This document shows, in pieces, positions 35,255 through 43,433 of a stretch of 64,000 nucleotides of DNA (the first letter of the stretch is position 1; each line of letters opens with the position of its first letter). The notes below the pieces were generated by a model, which saw nothing but the letters and a program-made list of their open reading frames with translations, had not been told where the DNA came from and did no database searches. This DNA is from JAUUZQ01 sp964538375 (GTDB lineage: Bacteria; Bacteroidota; Bacteroidia; Bacteroidales; GCA-2748055). Made by a program: the position numbers and the translations under genes. The stretch lies in the NCBI GenBank assembly GCA_964538375.1, contig CAZIFQ010000003.1:62001-126000 (forward strand), in the 5' to 3' direction.

Positions 35255-35977
35255 TTAATTCAAATAAAATCCAAGCCGTATTTCAATTCTGTTTAATATA
35301 TCAGTATACTCGTATTCCTGATCATTCCAGTCATAGTATTCAGAATAGCTAACTTGCATATATCGATACATTAATCCAACATCCCACGCGAAATTCTCTT
35401 TGCTTCGAATTTTTAATCCAACTCCTATTGACCCTGCAATACCTCCGCTATATGAATAATAGTTATCTGATGAGATCTTTGACGGTATGGCATATCCTCC
35501 CCTGAGAATAAAAACCGGGGTAACTTCTTTATCTCTCAGGAAGTATTGTAAATCAATAAAAACAGGTATGTGGTTAATATTCAAAGTTTCAATACCTGTT
35601 GCCAAACCCGTGTAAATACCCAGTGAATTTTTATAGCCAAAAGAAGTAATCAGGCTGAATGGTGCAACTTGCATACTATTTTGTGACCCAACGAGAAAGC
35701 CAATAGATGTCATATTGGCCCAGCCATGCTTAAAGTTGTCACCTGTGCTTATAATGGTTTCCTCTACCTGGCTTATTTGCCCTACTTCGCTCATTGAAAA
35801 TACCCAGGTGTTTCCTGCTGCATCATCGATTGTAACGTTTCCTTCGGGAATAATCTCAATAATATTACCACGAATTACAGAACCATTTTTTAATGTTACC
35901 TGATCGTTGTTTTGTGCTATAAGTGAGATAAGAGGTACAAGCAATAAGCTTAATAGAATTGATATTTTCCGGGCCAT
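35255..35977 (-). CDS. Exported outer-membrane beta-barrel protein, unknown function
   Basis: 240 residues. The signal peptide (1-21, SLLLVPLISLIA-Q) is followed by a small beta unit (VTLKNGSVIRGNIIEIIPEG), a pattern seen at the start of many Bacteroidota secreted proteins. About 160 residues of amphipathic strands follow and end IEIRLGFYLN, with a C-terminal aromatic strand as expected for an outer-membrane barrel. No specific family is recognised. It is divergent from the LVIVD lipoprotein gene, with a hairpin between the two. Confidence 0.7.
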   Translation of the reverse strand: MARKISILLSLLLVPLISLIAQNNDQVTLKNGSVIRGNIIEIIPEGNVTIDDAAGNTWVFSMSEVGQISQVEETIISTGDNFKHGWANMTSIGFLVGSQNSMQVAPFSLITSFGYKNSLGIYTGLATGIETLNINHIPVFIDLQYFLRDKEVTPVFILRGGYAIPSKISSDNYYSYSGGIAGSIGVGLKIRSKENFAWDVGLMYRYMQVSYSEYYDWNDQEYEYTDILNRIEIRLGFYLN

Positions 35978-36031
35978 AATAAGAATTTTAAATAGATAGA
36001 TTTTCCTTCAGGATGAATAAGAATCAGGAAT

Positions 36032-36050
36032 GGTTGCGTTTGACGCAACC
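36032..36050. promoter_or_regulatory. Perfect inverted repeat between divergent genes
   Basis: GGTTGCG-TTTGA-CGCAACC, a 7-bp perfect stem with a 5-nt loop, lies 41 nt before the LVIVD gene and 54 nt before the divergent gene. There is no T-run after it, so it is not a terminator. It could be an operator or a leader structure. Confidence 0.45.
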
Positions 36051-36090
36051 CGAGATACACGAGCTGCATCTTAAAAGAAAAAATTGAACT

Positions 36091-37368
36091 ATGAAAAATC
36101 ATATTTGGCTCATTCCAGGCATTCTTATTACTGCGATCCTGTTTTCTTCCTGCGAAGACAGAAGGTTCCAAACCTTTACCGCCAATGTTCCTATATACAT
36201 GTCTTATGAGGACCTCAGGGAAGCGGTCCAGGTAATGGATCCCATACCAATGCTTGAACCCGGAAAGATATATTTTAAGGATAATTATATTTTCATCAAT
36301 GAATATATGAAGGGTATACATATTATTGATATCGAAGATCCTTCCTCTCCAACAACTATTTCATTTCTTAATATTCCGGGGAATATAGATATGGCCATTA
36401 AGGACAATATTATGTATGCAGACAGTTATATAGACCTTGTTTTGATTGATATCAGTGATCCATCAGCACCTGTTGAAGTGAATCGCCTTGACAGTATATT
36501 GAGCTATACCTTGCCAAATTATGATATAGATTACCCTCTTGCTGAGATTGATTATAAAGAGGGCGTTGTTATTGACTGGGAAGTTAAAGAGTACAAGCAG
36601 GAAATTAATTATAATCCTTACCCATGGCCAATATATTATGAGTATGACATGCTTTCAAGTAGTTCATTCAGGTCTGTAAATTCTGGAGGAGGCGCTACTT
36701 ATGGTATTGGGGGCTCAATGGCAAGATATTCAACTTATAATGATTACCTGTATTTATTGGAGGACAACAGCATGTTAAAAGTCATCGATATAAGTGATAT
36801 TGAATCTCCGCTTATTACCTTTGATAAATATGTTGGCTGGGGACTGGAGACTATGTTTATTTACGATGATTACATGTACATGGGAGCAACAAATGGAATG
36901 CATATTTTTGATCTCAAGTATCCTGATAATCCTATAAAAACTGCGGAATACAGCCACGTAACAAGTTGCGATCCCGTTGTTGTCAGCGGTAATTACGCCT
37001 ACGTCACACTCCGGTCAGGAAATATCTGTGGAGGAACAGCTGATCTGCTGGACGTAATCAACATATCCAACAAATGGAATCCCACACGGATTGCATCCTT
37101 TACCATGAATGAGCCCTATGGATTGGGAATTTCAGACAATACACTTTTTGTTTGCCAGGGTGATAATGGCTTGGTAGTCTATGATGCAACAACTCCCTCC
37201 CAGGTAGGGAATAATCTTTTGGCTGAAATAAACGATATTGCTGCAACTGATGTGATCCCCTTAGATACCTTGTTGTTTACCATTGGGGATGACGGTTTCT
37301 ACATCTACGATTATTCAGATCTGAATGACATTACTTTTCTGAGTTCAATATTGGTAGCCGGGGAGTAA
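36091..37368 (+). CDS. Lipoprotein with LVIVD beta-propeller repeats
   Basis: 425 residues. The N-terminus has a lipoprotein signal ending LFSSCED, where Cys21 would be lipidated. The body consists of about seven repeats of the LVIVD type (GIHIIDIEDPSSPT, LVLIDISDPSAPVEV, MLKVIDISDIESP, GMHIFDLKYPDNP, LDVINISNKWNP, LVVYDATTPSQ). These form a beta propeller. It is surface or periplasmic and probably a binding scaffold. An insertion of about 70 residues, rich in Tyr and Ser, lies between the second and third clear repeats. Confidence 0.85.
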   Translation: MKNHIWLIPGILITAILFSSCEDRRFQTFTANVPIYMSYEDLREAVQVMDPIPMLEPGKIYFKDNYIFINEYMKGIHIIDIEDPSSPTTISFLNIPGNIDMAIKDNIMYADSYIDLVLIDISDPSAPVEVNRLDSILSYTLPNYDIDYPLAEIDYKEGVVIDWEVKEYKQEINYNPYPWPIYYEYDMLSSSSFRSVNSGGGATYGIGGSMARYSTYNDYLYLLEDNSMLKVIDISDIESPLITFDKYVGWGLETMFIYDDYMYMGATNGMHIFDLKYPDNPIKTAEYSHVTSCDPVVVSGNYAYVTLRSGNICGGTADLLDVINISNKWNPTRIASFTMNEPYGLGISDNTLFVCQGDNGLVVYDATTPSQVGNNLLAEINDIAATDVIPLDTLLFTIGDDGFYIYDYSDLNDITFLSSILVAGE

Positions 37369-37534
37369 GAGTCTGAATTGGGGGAGTATCTGAACCGGAA
37401 CCGAGGCGAAGCCGAGCTCAACGCAGCTAATGTGCCAGATGAGGAGACGTCCTGAATATTTTTGTATAAAACGACCTGATAGCATTTATTTTTCGGGTGC
37501 TTTATCCTTGTTTTAATCTTAACTCTTTTTTCTC

Positions 37535-37542
37535 TATTTTTG
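37535..37542 (+). promoter_or_regulatory. -7 box of ffh
   Basis: TATTTTTG lies 22 nt before the ffh ATG. A CTTG at 37507-37510 is 24 nt upstream, a little beyond usual spacing. Confidence 0.5.
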
Positions 37543-37564
37543 TGCGAGAAAAATATAGAAGAAT

Positions 37565-38899
37565 ATGTTTGAGAGTTTATCGGATAGATTAGAGCAGTCG
37601 TTTAAGATTCTTAAAGGGCAGGGAAGCATTACAGAGATCAACGTTGCAGAAACCCTGAAGGAGGTCAGAAGGGCACTTCTTGATGCTGACGTTAATTACA
37701 AGATAGCCAAGCAATTTACAGACGAGGTGAAGGAAGAGGCCATGGGCCAGAAAATCCTGTCTTCTGTAAAACCGAACCAGATGATGGTGAAGATCGTTCA
37801 CGATCGCCTGGCAGAGTTGATGGGATCTGAGAGTGCAGAGTTTGACATGAAGGGAAGTCCGAATGTGATTTTAATTGCAGGATTGCAGGGATCAGGTAAA
37901 ACAACTTTCTCAGGTAAGCTTGCCTCATATTTAAAATCAAAACACGGAAAACATCCATTATTGGTTGCGTGTGACGTTTATCGTCCGGCTGCGATTGACC
38001 AGCTAAAAGTTCTTGGCGAGCAGATCAGTGTGCCTGTTTATACCGAAGAGGATAATAAGAATCCTGTAAAAATTGCCAAAGCTGCTATCAAGGAAGCAAA
38101 GAAAAACGGACAGAATACCGTGATCATTGATACCGCAGGTCGTTTAGCTATTGATGAGGAGATGATGAAGGAGATTGCAGCAGTTAAAGATGCTGTTAAT
38201 CCACATGAAATTCTTTTTGTAGTTGACTCCATGACGGGTCAGGATGCTGTAAATACAGCAAAGGAGTTTAATGAGCGACTTGACTTTGATGGTGTTGTGT
38301 TGACAAAGCTGGATGGTGATACAAGAGGTGGAGCAGCGCTTTCCATTAAATCTATCGTTAATAAACCCATTAAGTTTGTTGGTACCGGGGAAAAACTGGA
38401 TGCATTGGATGTATTTCATCCCAACAGGATGGCCGACAGGATACTGGGGATGGGTGATATTGTATCTTTGGTGGAAAAGGCCCAGGAGCAGTATGATACA
38501 GAAGAGGCAAGGAAAATTCAAAAGCGTCTGGCTAAAAACCAATTTGACTTTAATGATTTCATGTCCCAGATTCAGCAGATCAAAAAAATGGGTAATGTGA
38601 AGGACCTGGCTTCGATGATACCCGGTATGGGTAAAGCATTGAAGAATATGGATATTGACGATGATGCCTTCAAGGGAATTGAAGCCATTATTAGTTCAAT
38701 GACGCCAGAGGAAAGAACAAATCCACAATTATTGAACGGTACACGCAGGGTAAGGATTGCCAACGGTAGTGGTACCTCGGTAACTGAAATCAACAGGTTG
38801 GTGAAGCAGTTTGACGAGACCAGGAAGATGATGAGGATGATGACATCGAAGAAGGGGAAGGCAGTGGGAAGAGCAGCATCGAATATGATAAAACGATGA
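37565..38899 (+). CDS. ffh: Signal recognition particle protein (SRP54 homologue)
   Basis: GTPase that binds signal sequences on nascent chains and 4.5S RNA, delivering them to FtsY. The 444 residues have the N domain (1-95), a G domain with GLQGSGKTT, the DTAGR motif and TKLDGDTRGGAALS, and the M domain with the RNA-binding helix-turn-helix (GNVKDLASMIPGM, MTPEERTNP, RRVRIANGSGTSV). The methionine-rich finger loop and end (KMMRMM) are present. Normal length. folD follows 38 nt downstream. Confidence 0.97.
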   Translation: MFESLSDRLEQSFKILKGQGSITEINVAETLKEVRRALLDADVNYKIAKQFTDEVKEEAMGQKILSSVKPNQMMVKIVHDRLAELMGSESAEFDMKGSPNVILIAGLQGSGKTTFSGKLASYLKSKHGKHPLLVACDVYRPAAIDQLKVLGEQISVPVYTEEDNKNPVKIAKAAIKEAKKNGQNTVIIDTAGRLAIDEEMMKEIAAVKDAVNPHEILFVVDSMTGQDAVNTAKEFNERLDFDGVVLTKLDGDTRGGAALSIKSIVNKPIKFVGTGEKLDALDVFHPNRMADRILGMGDIVSLVEKAQEQYDTEEARKIQKRLAKNQFDFNDFMSQIQQIKKMGNVKDLASMIPGMGKALKNMDIDDDAFKGIEAIISSMTPEERTNPQLLNGTRRVRIANGSGTSVTEINRLVKQFDETRKMMRMMTSKKGKAVGRAASNMIKR

Positions 38900-38937
38900 G
38901 TTAAAATTAGTGTATATAACAAAAAAGTTTTCACTCC

Positions 38938-39813
38938 ATGCAAATCATAGACGGAAAGGCCACATCAGTAGAAATTAAAAAAGAAATTGCAGCGCAGGTT
39001 AAAGAATTTGTTGCTGCGGGAAACAAGAAACCCCATCTTGCTGCTGTGTTGGTTGGTCATGATGGCGGCAGTGAAACATATGTAGCGTTCAAGATCAAGG
39101 ATTGTGAGGAGGTCGGATTTACTTCATCGCTGATAAGATATGAAGACGATGTAACAGAGCAGGAATTACTTGACCGAATAGAAGTGTTGAACAATGATGA
39201 GGATGTTGATGGTTTTATTGTACAGCTTCCCCTACCCGATCATATTGCAGAGCAGAAGATCATTGAAGCTATTAATCCAGATAAAGATGTTGATGGTTTT
39301 CATCCTGTTAATGTGGGTAAAACAGTAATAGGTTTACCGGCTTTTGTCAGTGCTACACCTTATGGTATTGTACAATTAATCAAGAGATATAATATTGAGA
39401 CTTCAGGAAAGAATTGTGTAATTGTAGGAAGAAGTAATATTGTAGGCCGTCCGCTTAGCATTTTGATGTCTCAAAAAGCTATTAATGCCACTGTAACCGT
39501 AGCTCATAGTCGTACCAAAGACCTTAAAGAAGTCTGCAGAAATGCTGATATTCTTATTGCAGCCCTGGGTGCTCCGGAATTCATTAAAGAAGATATGGTT
39601 AAGGAAGGAGCCGTTGTGATTGATGTTGGAACCACGCGTGTTAAGAGTGATCTGACCAAAAGCGGCTTTAAGCTGAAGGGAGATGTGGACTATGAGAAAG
39701 TTGCTCCCAAATGTTCGTTCATTACTCCAGTGCCCGGTGGTGTCGGGCCAATGACCAGGGTTTCCCTGTTGTTGAATACTATGATGGCTGCGAAAATAAG
39801 AAGGAAAAAGTAA
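38938..39813 (+). CDS. folD: Methylenetetrahydrofolate dehydrogenase/cyclohydrolase
   Basis: Bifunctional folate enzyme that interconverts 5,10-methylene- and 10-formyl-tetrahydrofolate with NADP. The 291 residues contain the catalytic Tyr48 and Lys52 (TYVAFKIK), VDGFIVQLPLP, the cofactor loop GRSNIVGRPL, and PVPGGVGPMT near the end. It is cytoplasmic. It is likely co-transcribed with ffh, and convergent with argS. The 64-bp gap to argS holds dispersed element copy B. Confidence 0.96.
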   Translation: MQIIDGKATSVEIKKEIAAQVKEFVAAGNKKPHLAAVLVGHDGGSETYVAFKIKDCEEVGFTSSLIRYEDDVTEQELLDRIEVLNNDEDVDGFIVQLPLPDHIAEQKIIEAINPDKDVDGFHPVNVGKTVIGLPAFVSATPYGIVQLIKRYNIETSGKNCVIVGRSNIVGRPLSILMSQKAINATVTVAHSRTKDLKEVCRNADILIAALGAPEFIKEDMVKEGAVVIDVGTTRVKSDLTKSGFKLKGDVDYEKVAPKCSFITPVPGGVGPMTRVSLLLNTMMAAKIRRKK

Positions 39814-39845
39814 AAAGGGGCCCTTCGTCTCCGTATTTCGGAAAG

Positions 39846-39869
39846 CTCAGCATAACACCCGGGAACCGA
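39846..39869 (+). repeat. Dispersed intergenic element, copy B
   Basis: The 24-bp core beginning CTCAGCATAACACCCGGGAA matches copy A (7458-7481) at 20 of 24 positions. It lies between the convergent folD and argS genes. Confidence 0.45.
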
Positions 39870-39877
39870 ATCGATTC

Positions 39878-41659
39878 TTACATTCTTTCCGGCACTTCGA
39901 TTCCTAAGAGCGTCATGCCGTTTGAAATGACTTTGCCGACTTGTTCTGCCAATATTATTCTAAGCACCTTTGAATCTTCATTTTCAGCACTTAATATGCT
40001 ATAATCGTGGTAGAATTGGTTGAACTCTTTTGCCAGCTCATACAGGTAGTTCGCAATCAATGAGGGACTAAAATTGTCTGCTGCTGCATTAACAATATCA
40101 GGGAAATCATACAGCAACTTGGCTAATTCAATTTCCTTTTCATTCATCTCAATCTGCGGAAGGTTTTTTTCAATATCGGCTGCTTTTCTCAGCACACTTT
40201 TTATGCGTGCATAGGTGTATTGAATGAATGGCCCGGTATTGCCATTGAAGTCAATTGATTCTTTGGGATCAAAGAGCATATTTTTCTTTGGATCAACTTT
40301 CAGAATGAAATATTTTAATGCTCCAAGTCCAATCTGGCGGTAAATATTTTGCTTTTCATCATCAGAATAATCTCCCAGCTTGCCTAATTCGTCCGACATT
40401 TTTCTTGCTGTCTCAATCATTTCATCCATCAGGTCGTCAGCATCCACAACCGTTCCTTCCCGTGATTTCATTTTGCCTTCCGGCAATTCAACCATTCCAT
40501 AGGAAAGGTGATGCAGTTTATCAGCCCAGTCAAACCCAAGTTTTTCAAGCACCAACTTGAGCACCTGGAAATGATAGTTTTGCTCATTGCCAACAACATA
40601 TATATGCTGATCGAATGAAGATTCGGCATAACGCTGGTGTGCAGTTCCAACATCCTGGGTCATGTATACCGATGTCCCGTCGGAACGCAAGAGAAGTTTT
40701 TTATCCAGTTTTTTATCGGTAAGATCTGCCCAAACAGAACCATCTTTATCCCTCGACAGAACACCTCTTTCCACGCCATCAAGAATAATTTCTTTGCCCA
40801 GCTTGTATGTTTCAGATTCGTGGTATATTTTATCAAAGGAGACCCCCATTCTTTCATACGTCTTATCAAATCCGTCGTACACCCATGAATTCATTGTTCC
40901 CCATAAAGACCGGACTTCAGGATCGCCGGCTTCCCATGCTCTAAGCATTTCCCTGGCTTCGATAAGTATGGGGGCATTATTTTCTGCTTCTTCTCTCTCT
41001 TGCCCGCTATTTACAAGCTCAAGCACTTGCTTTTTGTACTCCTGGTCAAATTTCACATAGTACTCTCCTACCAGGTGGTCCCCTTTCTTTCCATTCGTCT
41101 CAGGTGTTTCATTGTTGCCAAATTTCTGCCAGGCAATCATTGACTTGCAGATATGGATTCCCCGGTCGTTTACCAGGTTAACCTTCTCAACTTTTCTACC
41201 GGCAGCAGCAAGAATTTGAGAGACAGCATAGCCGAGTAAATTGTTTCTTATATGCCCCAGGTGTAATGGCTTATTGGTATTTGGAGAAGAAAATTCTACC
41301 ATATTTACCTCGGCATCTTTTTCTGCTTTTGTAAAACCAAAGTTTGAAGTTGCAATAAGATCAGATAGAAAAGAAAGCCAATAGTCATTTGCAATAACAA
41401 GGTTCAAAAAGCCCTTGATTACATTGAAATCCTCTATTACAGCATGCCTTTCCCTGAGAAAGTCACCCAACACATTTGCAGTCTCTTCTGGTGACTTTTT
41501 AGCCAGTCGAACCAGTGGAAAAACAACAATTGTAAGATCTCCTGAAAATTCTTTGCGGGTCTTTTGTACTTGTACCTGTTTTTCCGGTATTACTGCGTCC
41601 CAAAGTTCCTTCCCTGCTGCAATTACTGCCTGGCTGATTATTTCTTCTATTCTATGCAT
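39878..41659 (-). CDS. argS: Arginyl-tRNA synthetase
   Basis: 593-residue class I synthetase. The N-terminal Add-1 domain (1-115) is followed by the catalytic domain with the HIGH-type motif HLGH in NKPLHLGHIRNN. A canonical KMSKS is absent (GKMKSREGTVV in its place), as is usual for ArgRS. The C-terminal helical anticodon domain (GPFIQYTYARIKSVLR, LANYLYELAKEFNQFYHDY-type sequence) is complete. I start at 41659 (MHRIEEIIS), because the ATG seven codons earlier overlaps the -7 box. It is convergent with folD. Confidence 0.95.
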   Translation of the reverse strand: MHRIEEIISQAVIAAGKELWDAVIPEKQVQVQKTRKEFSGDLTIVVFPLVRLAKKSPEETANVLGDFLRERHAVIEDFNVIKGFLNLVIANDYWLSFLSDLIATSNFGFTKAEKDAEVNMVEFSSPNTNKPLHLGHIRNNLLGYAVSQILAAAGRKVEKVNLVNDRGIHICKSMIAWQKFGNNETPETNGKKGDHLVGEYYVKFDQEYKKQVLELVNSGQEREEAENNAPILIEAREMLRAWEAGDPEVRSLWGTMNSWVYDGFDKTYERMGVSFDKIYHESETYKLGKEIILDGVERGVLSRDKDGSVWADLTDKKLDKKLLLRSDGTSVYMTQDVGTAHQRYAESSFDQHIYVVGNEQNYHFQVLKLVLEKLGFDWADKLHHLSYGMVELPEGKMKSREGTVVDADDLMDEMIETARKMSDELGKLGDYSDDEKQNIYRQIGLGALKYFILKVDPKKNMLFDPKESIDFNGNTGPFIQYTYARIKSVLRKAADIEKNLPQIEMNEKEIELAKLLYDFPDIVNAAADNFSPSLIANYLYELAKEFNQFYHDYSILSAENEDSKVLRIILAEQVGKVISNGMTLLGIEVPERM

Positions 41660-41677
41660 TCCTGTTTCTTTGAGTTG

Positions 41678-41685
41678 CAAAGATA
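41678..41685 (-). promoter_or_regulatory. -7 box of argS
   Basis: TATCTTTG on the minus strand, 18 nt before the chosen ATG at 41659. The upstream in-frame ATG at 41680 falls within this box. Confidence 0.5.
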
Positions 41686-41739
41686 GAAAAATGATGGGGA
41701 GATTTTTAGCAATTTATCTCAACAGGAGCCCCATAATTA

Positions 41740-41775
41740 AAAAAAGGCCCTCTCACGCTTGAGACGGCCTTTTTA
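41740..41775 (-). terminator. Hairpin terminator upstream of argS
   Basis: Paired arms AAAAAGGCC/GGCCTTTTT enclose an inner stem TCTCA/TGAGA with a CGCT loop. On the minus strand seven T follow the stem. It lies upstream of the argS promoter, so it does not end any annotated gene on that strand. Confidence 0.8.
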
Positions 41776-41888
41776 ACTAAACTAAAACTAACCCTAAACT
41801 ACTAAATCTATAAAAAGAAAAATTTATCTATAACTAAACTTTATTCTTGTGAGGTCTGAGTCAAAGACCTTTGTTATTAAAACGCGAA
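41740..41888 (-). ncRNA. Candidate small RNA upstream of argS
   Basis: The 340-bp gap between argS and the glycosyltransferase contains an orphan strong terminator (41740-41775). Upstream on the same strand is a TTTAG-rich stretch (about 41776-41820), a hairpin AGGTCT/AGACCT (about 41856-41875), and a 7-of-8 match to the -7 box (AACATTTG at 41896-41903). Together they outline a possible RNA of about 150 nt. No open frame fits. I do not recognise an RNA family. The boundaries are approximate. Confidence 0.35.
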
Positions 41889-41982
41889 TTATTGCCAAAT
41901 GTTTCGCAGTGTTCTCTTAAAAAATGTTAAATAAAATGTATCAATTTTTCAGTGTAAAATATGTCATATCGTTTTCATAACT

Positions 41983-41990
41983 TACATTTG
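41983..41990 (+). promoter_or_regulatory. -7 box of the glycosyltransferase gene
   Basis: TACATTTG fits TAnnTTTG and lies 32 nt before the ATG at 42023. Confidence 0.5.
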
Positions 41991-42022
41991 TATATTAGAT
42001 GATAATTAGCGAATAAAGTTTA

Positions 42023-43144
42023 ATGAACGATAAAAAAACATTACATGTTATTGCTTTTAATATTCCTTACCCTCCAAATTACGGAGGTGTTATAGATGTG
42101 TATTATAAGCTGGAAGCGCTTGCTGAATCCGGCTTGGATATTATTCTACACACATTCTCCTATGGCCGTGAGAAATCCGAAGAACTTGAGCACCTCTGTA
42201 AAGAGGTACATTATTATCAAAGAAAGTCTGGTTTGCAATACTTTTTTACTTCCCTTCCCTACATTGTTTCTACCAGGTGTTCGGCAAAACTGACAAAAAA
42301 TCTTTTAAGCGATTCTTTCCCTGTGCTATTTGAGGGGCTTCATTCTACCTGTGCTTTGACTGACTGCAAAAAAGCAGGAAAGCTTACTTTAGTCAGAACG
42401 CACAACATTGAACACAGGTACTACAGCATGCTTGCAAATAGTGAGCGAAATATATTTCGAAAAATTTATTTGAAATCTGAGGCAAGAAAACTGGAAAAAT
42501 ACGAAGCCATACTTGCTGAAGCTGATGAATTATTATCTATATCTACTACTGATGCTGCCTATTTTAAGGAGAATTTCGGAAAGAGCAACTTTGTTTCCGC
42601 CTTTCACCATTATAAGGATATAGAGATTGCAAGTGGCTCAGGTGATTATATTCTATTTCATGGCAACCTGTCGGTGCCTGAAAATGAACGTGCAATCTTA
42701 TATCTGATCTCTAAAGTTCTTTCAAAAATCACCTTCCGTGTTGTTATTGCAGGAAAGGATCCGGGAAGACATCTCAAAAGCATTTGTAATAAATACCCTC
42801 ATATCGAGTTGAAAGCCAATGTTTCCAACGAGGAAATGAATACTTTGATCCGTGATGCACACATAAATCTTTTATATACCTACCAGCCCACAGGACTCAA
42901 GTTGAAGCTATTGCATAGTTTATATGCCGGTAGATTCTGTCTCACCAATTTGCTCATGTTGAGTGGTAGCGGGCTGGATGATCTGTGCCATATATATAGC
43001 TCTCCCGACCAGGCCATCAAGATGATTAATTCACTGATGAGGGAGAATTTTCCAAAAATGCTGATCAAGGAAAGAGCAACACAACTCTCAGCATTCAATA
43101 ACACAGAGAACGCTGAAAAGATTGTGTCTTTACTTACATCCTGA
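42023..43144 (+). CDS. Glycosyltransferase, GT-B fold (group 4-like)
   Basis: 373 residues without membrane helices. The N-terminal half begins VIAFNIPYPPNYGGVIDVYYKLEAL, the acceptor-side glycine-rich start of GT-B enzymes. The C-terminal half has the donor-side strands (YILFHGNLSVPEN, VVIAGKDPG) and a truncated E-x7-E-like zone (TGLKLKLLHSLYAGRFCL). The acceptor is unknown. It is a single gene without sugar-biosynthesis neighbours, so a role in glycan or glycoprotein assembly is inferred from the fold alone. Confidence 0.8.
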   Translation: MNDKKTLHVIAFNIPYPPNYGGVIDVYYKLEALAESGLDIILHTFSYGREKSEELEHLCKEVHYYQRKSGLQYFFTSLPYIVSTRCSAKLTKNLLSDSFPVLFEGLHSTCALTDCKKAGKLTLVRTHNIEHRYYSMLANSERNIFRKIYLKSEARKLEKYEAILAEADELLSISTTDAAYFKENFGKSNFVSAFHHYKDIEIASGSGDYILFHGNLSVPENERAILYLISKVLSKITFRVVIAGKDPGRHLKSICNKYPHIELKANVSNEEMNTLIRDAHINLLYTYQPTGLKLKLLHSLYAGRFCLTNLLMLSGSGLDDLCHIYSSPDQAIKMINSLMRENFPKMLIKERATQLSAFNNTENAEKIVSLLTS

Positions 43145-43154
43145 CCCGTACAAA

Positions 43155-43397
43155 TTATTCTTTGCTGATTGGAGGCGTAACTTCATCTTTCTCTCCCCTG
43201 TCGAGAATCGAAAAAATAAGCACAATGACTGCTGCAGAAGCCATTATTACCATTAGAGACTGGAACAATCTTTTTATCAGATATTGATAATCAATGACAT
43301 CCCAAATTGCAAGAATTGCAATAATGGAAAACAGCAAGACAAGTACGGTCAATATATAGGCCACGACTTTTCTTACATTTCTTGAAGCTTTACTCAT
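43155..43397 (-). CDS. Small two-helix membrane protein
   Basis: 80 residues. A basic N-terminus (SKASRNVRKV) is followed by two hydrophobic helices (about 11-32 and 45-65) and a charged C-terminus. No family is recognised. It follows the ABC ATPase gene by 36 nt on the same strand and may be the last gene of the protease/ABC operon. Confidence 0.65.
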   Translation of the reverse strand: MSKASRNVRKVVAYILTVLVLLFSIIAILAIWDVIDYQYLIKRLFQSLMVIMASAAVIVLIFSILDRGEKDEVTPPISKE

Positions 43398-43433
43398 GAT
43401 AATATTCTTTATTTAAACAATTGTTCAAACTAA

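Noticed and set aside
39878..41659. Missing KMSKS motif in argS as a sign of inactivation
   Set aside because: Most bacterial ArgRS enzymes lack a canonical KMSKS. Length and other motifs are normal.
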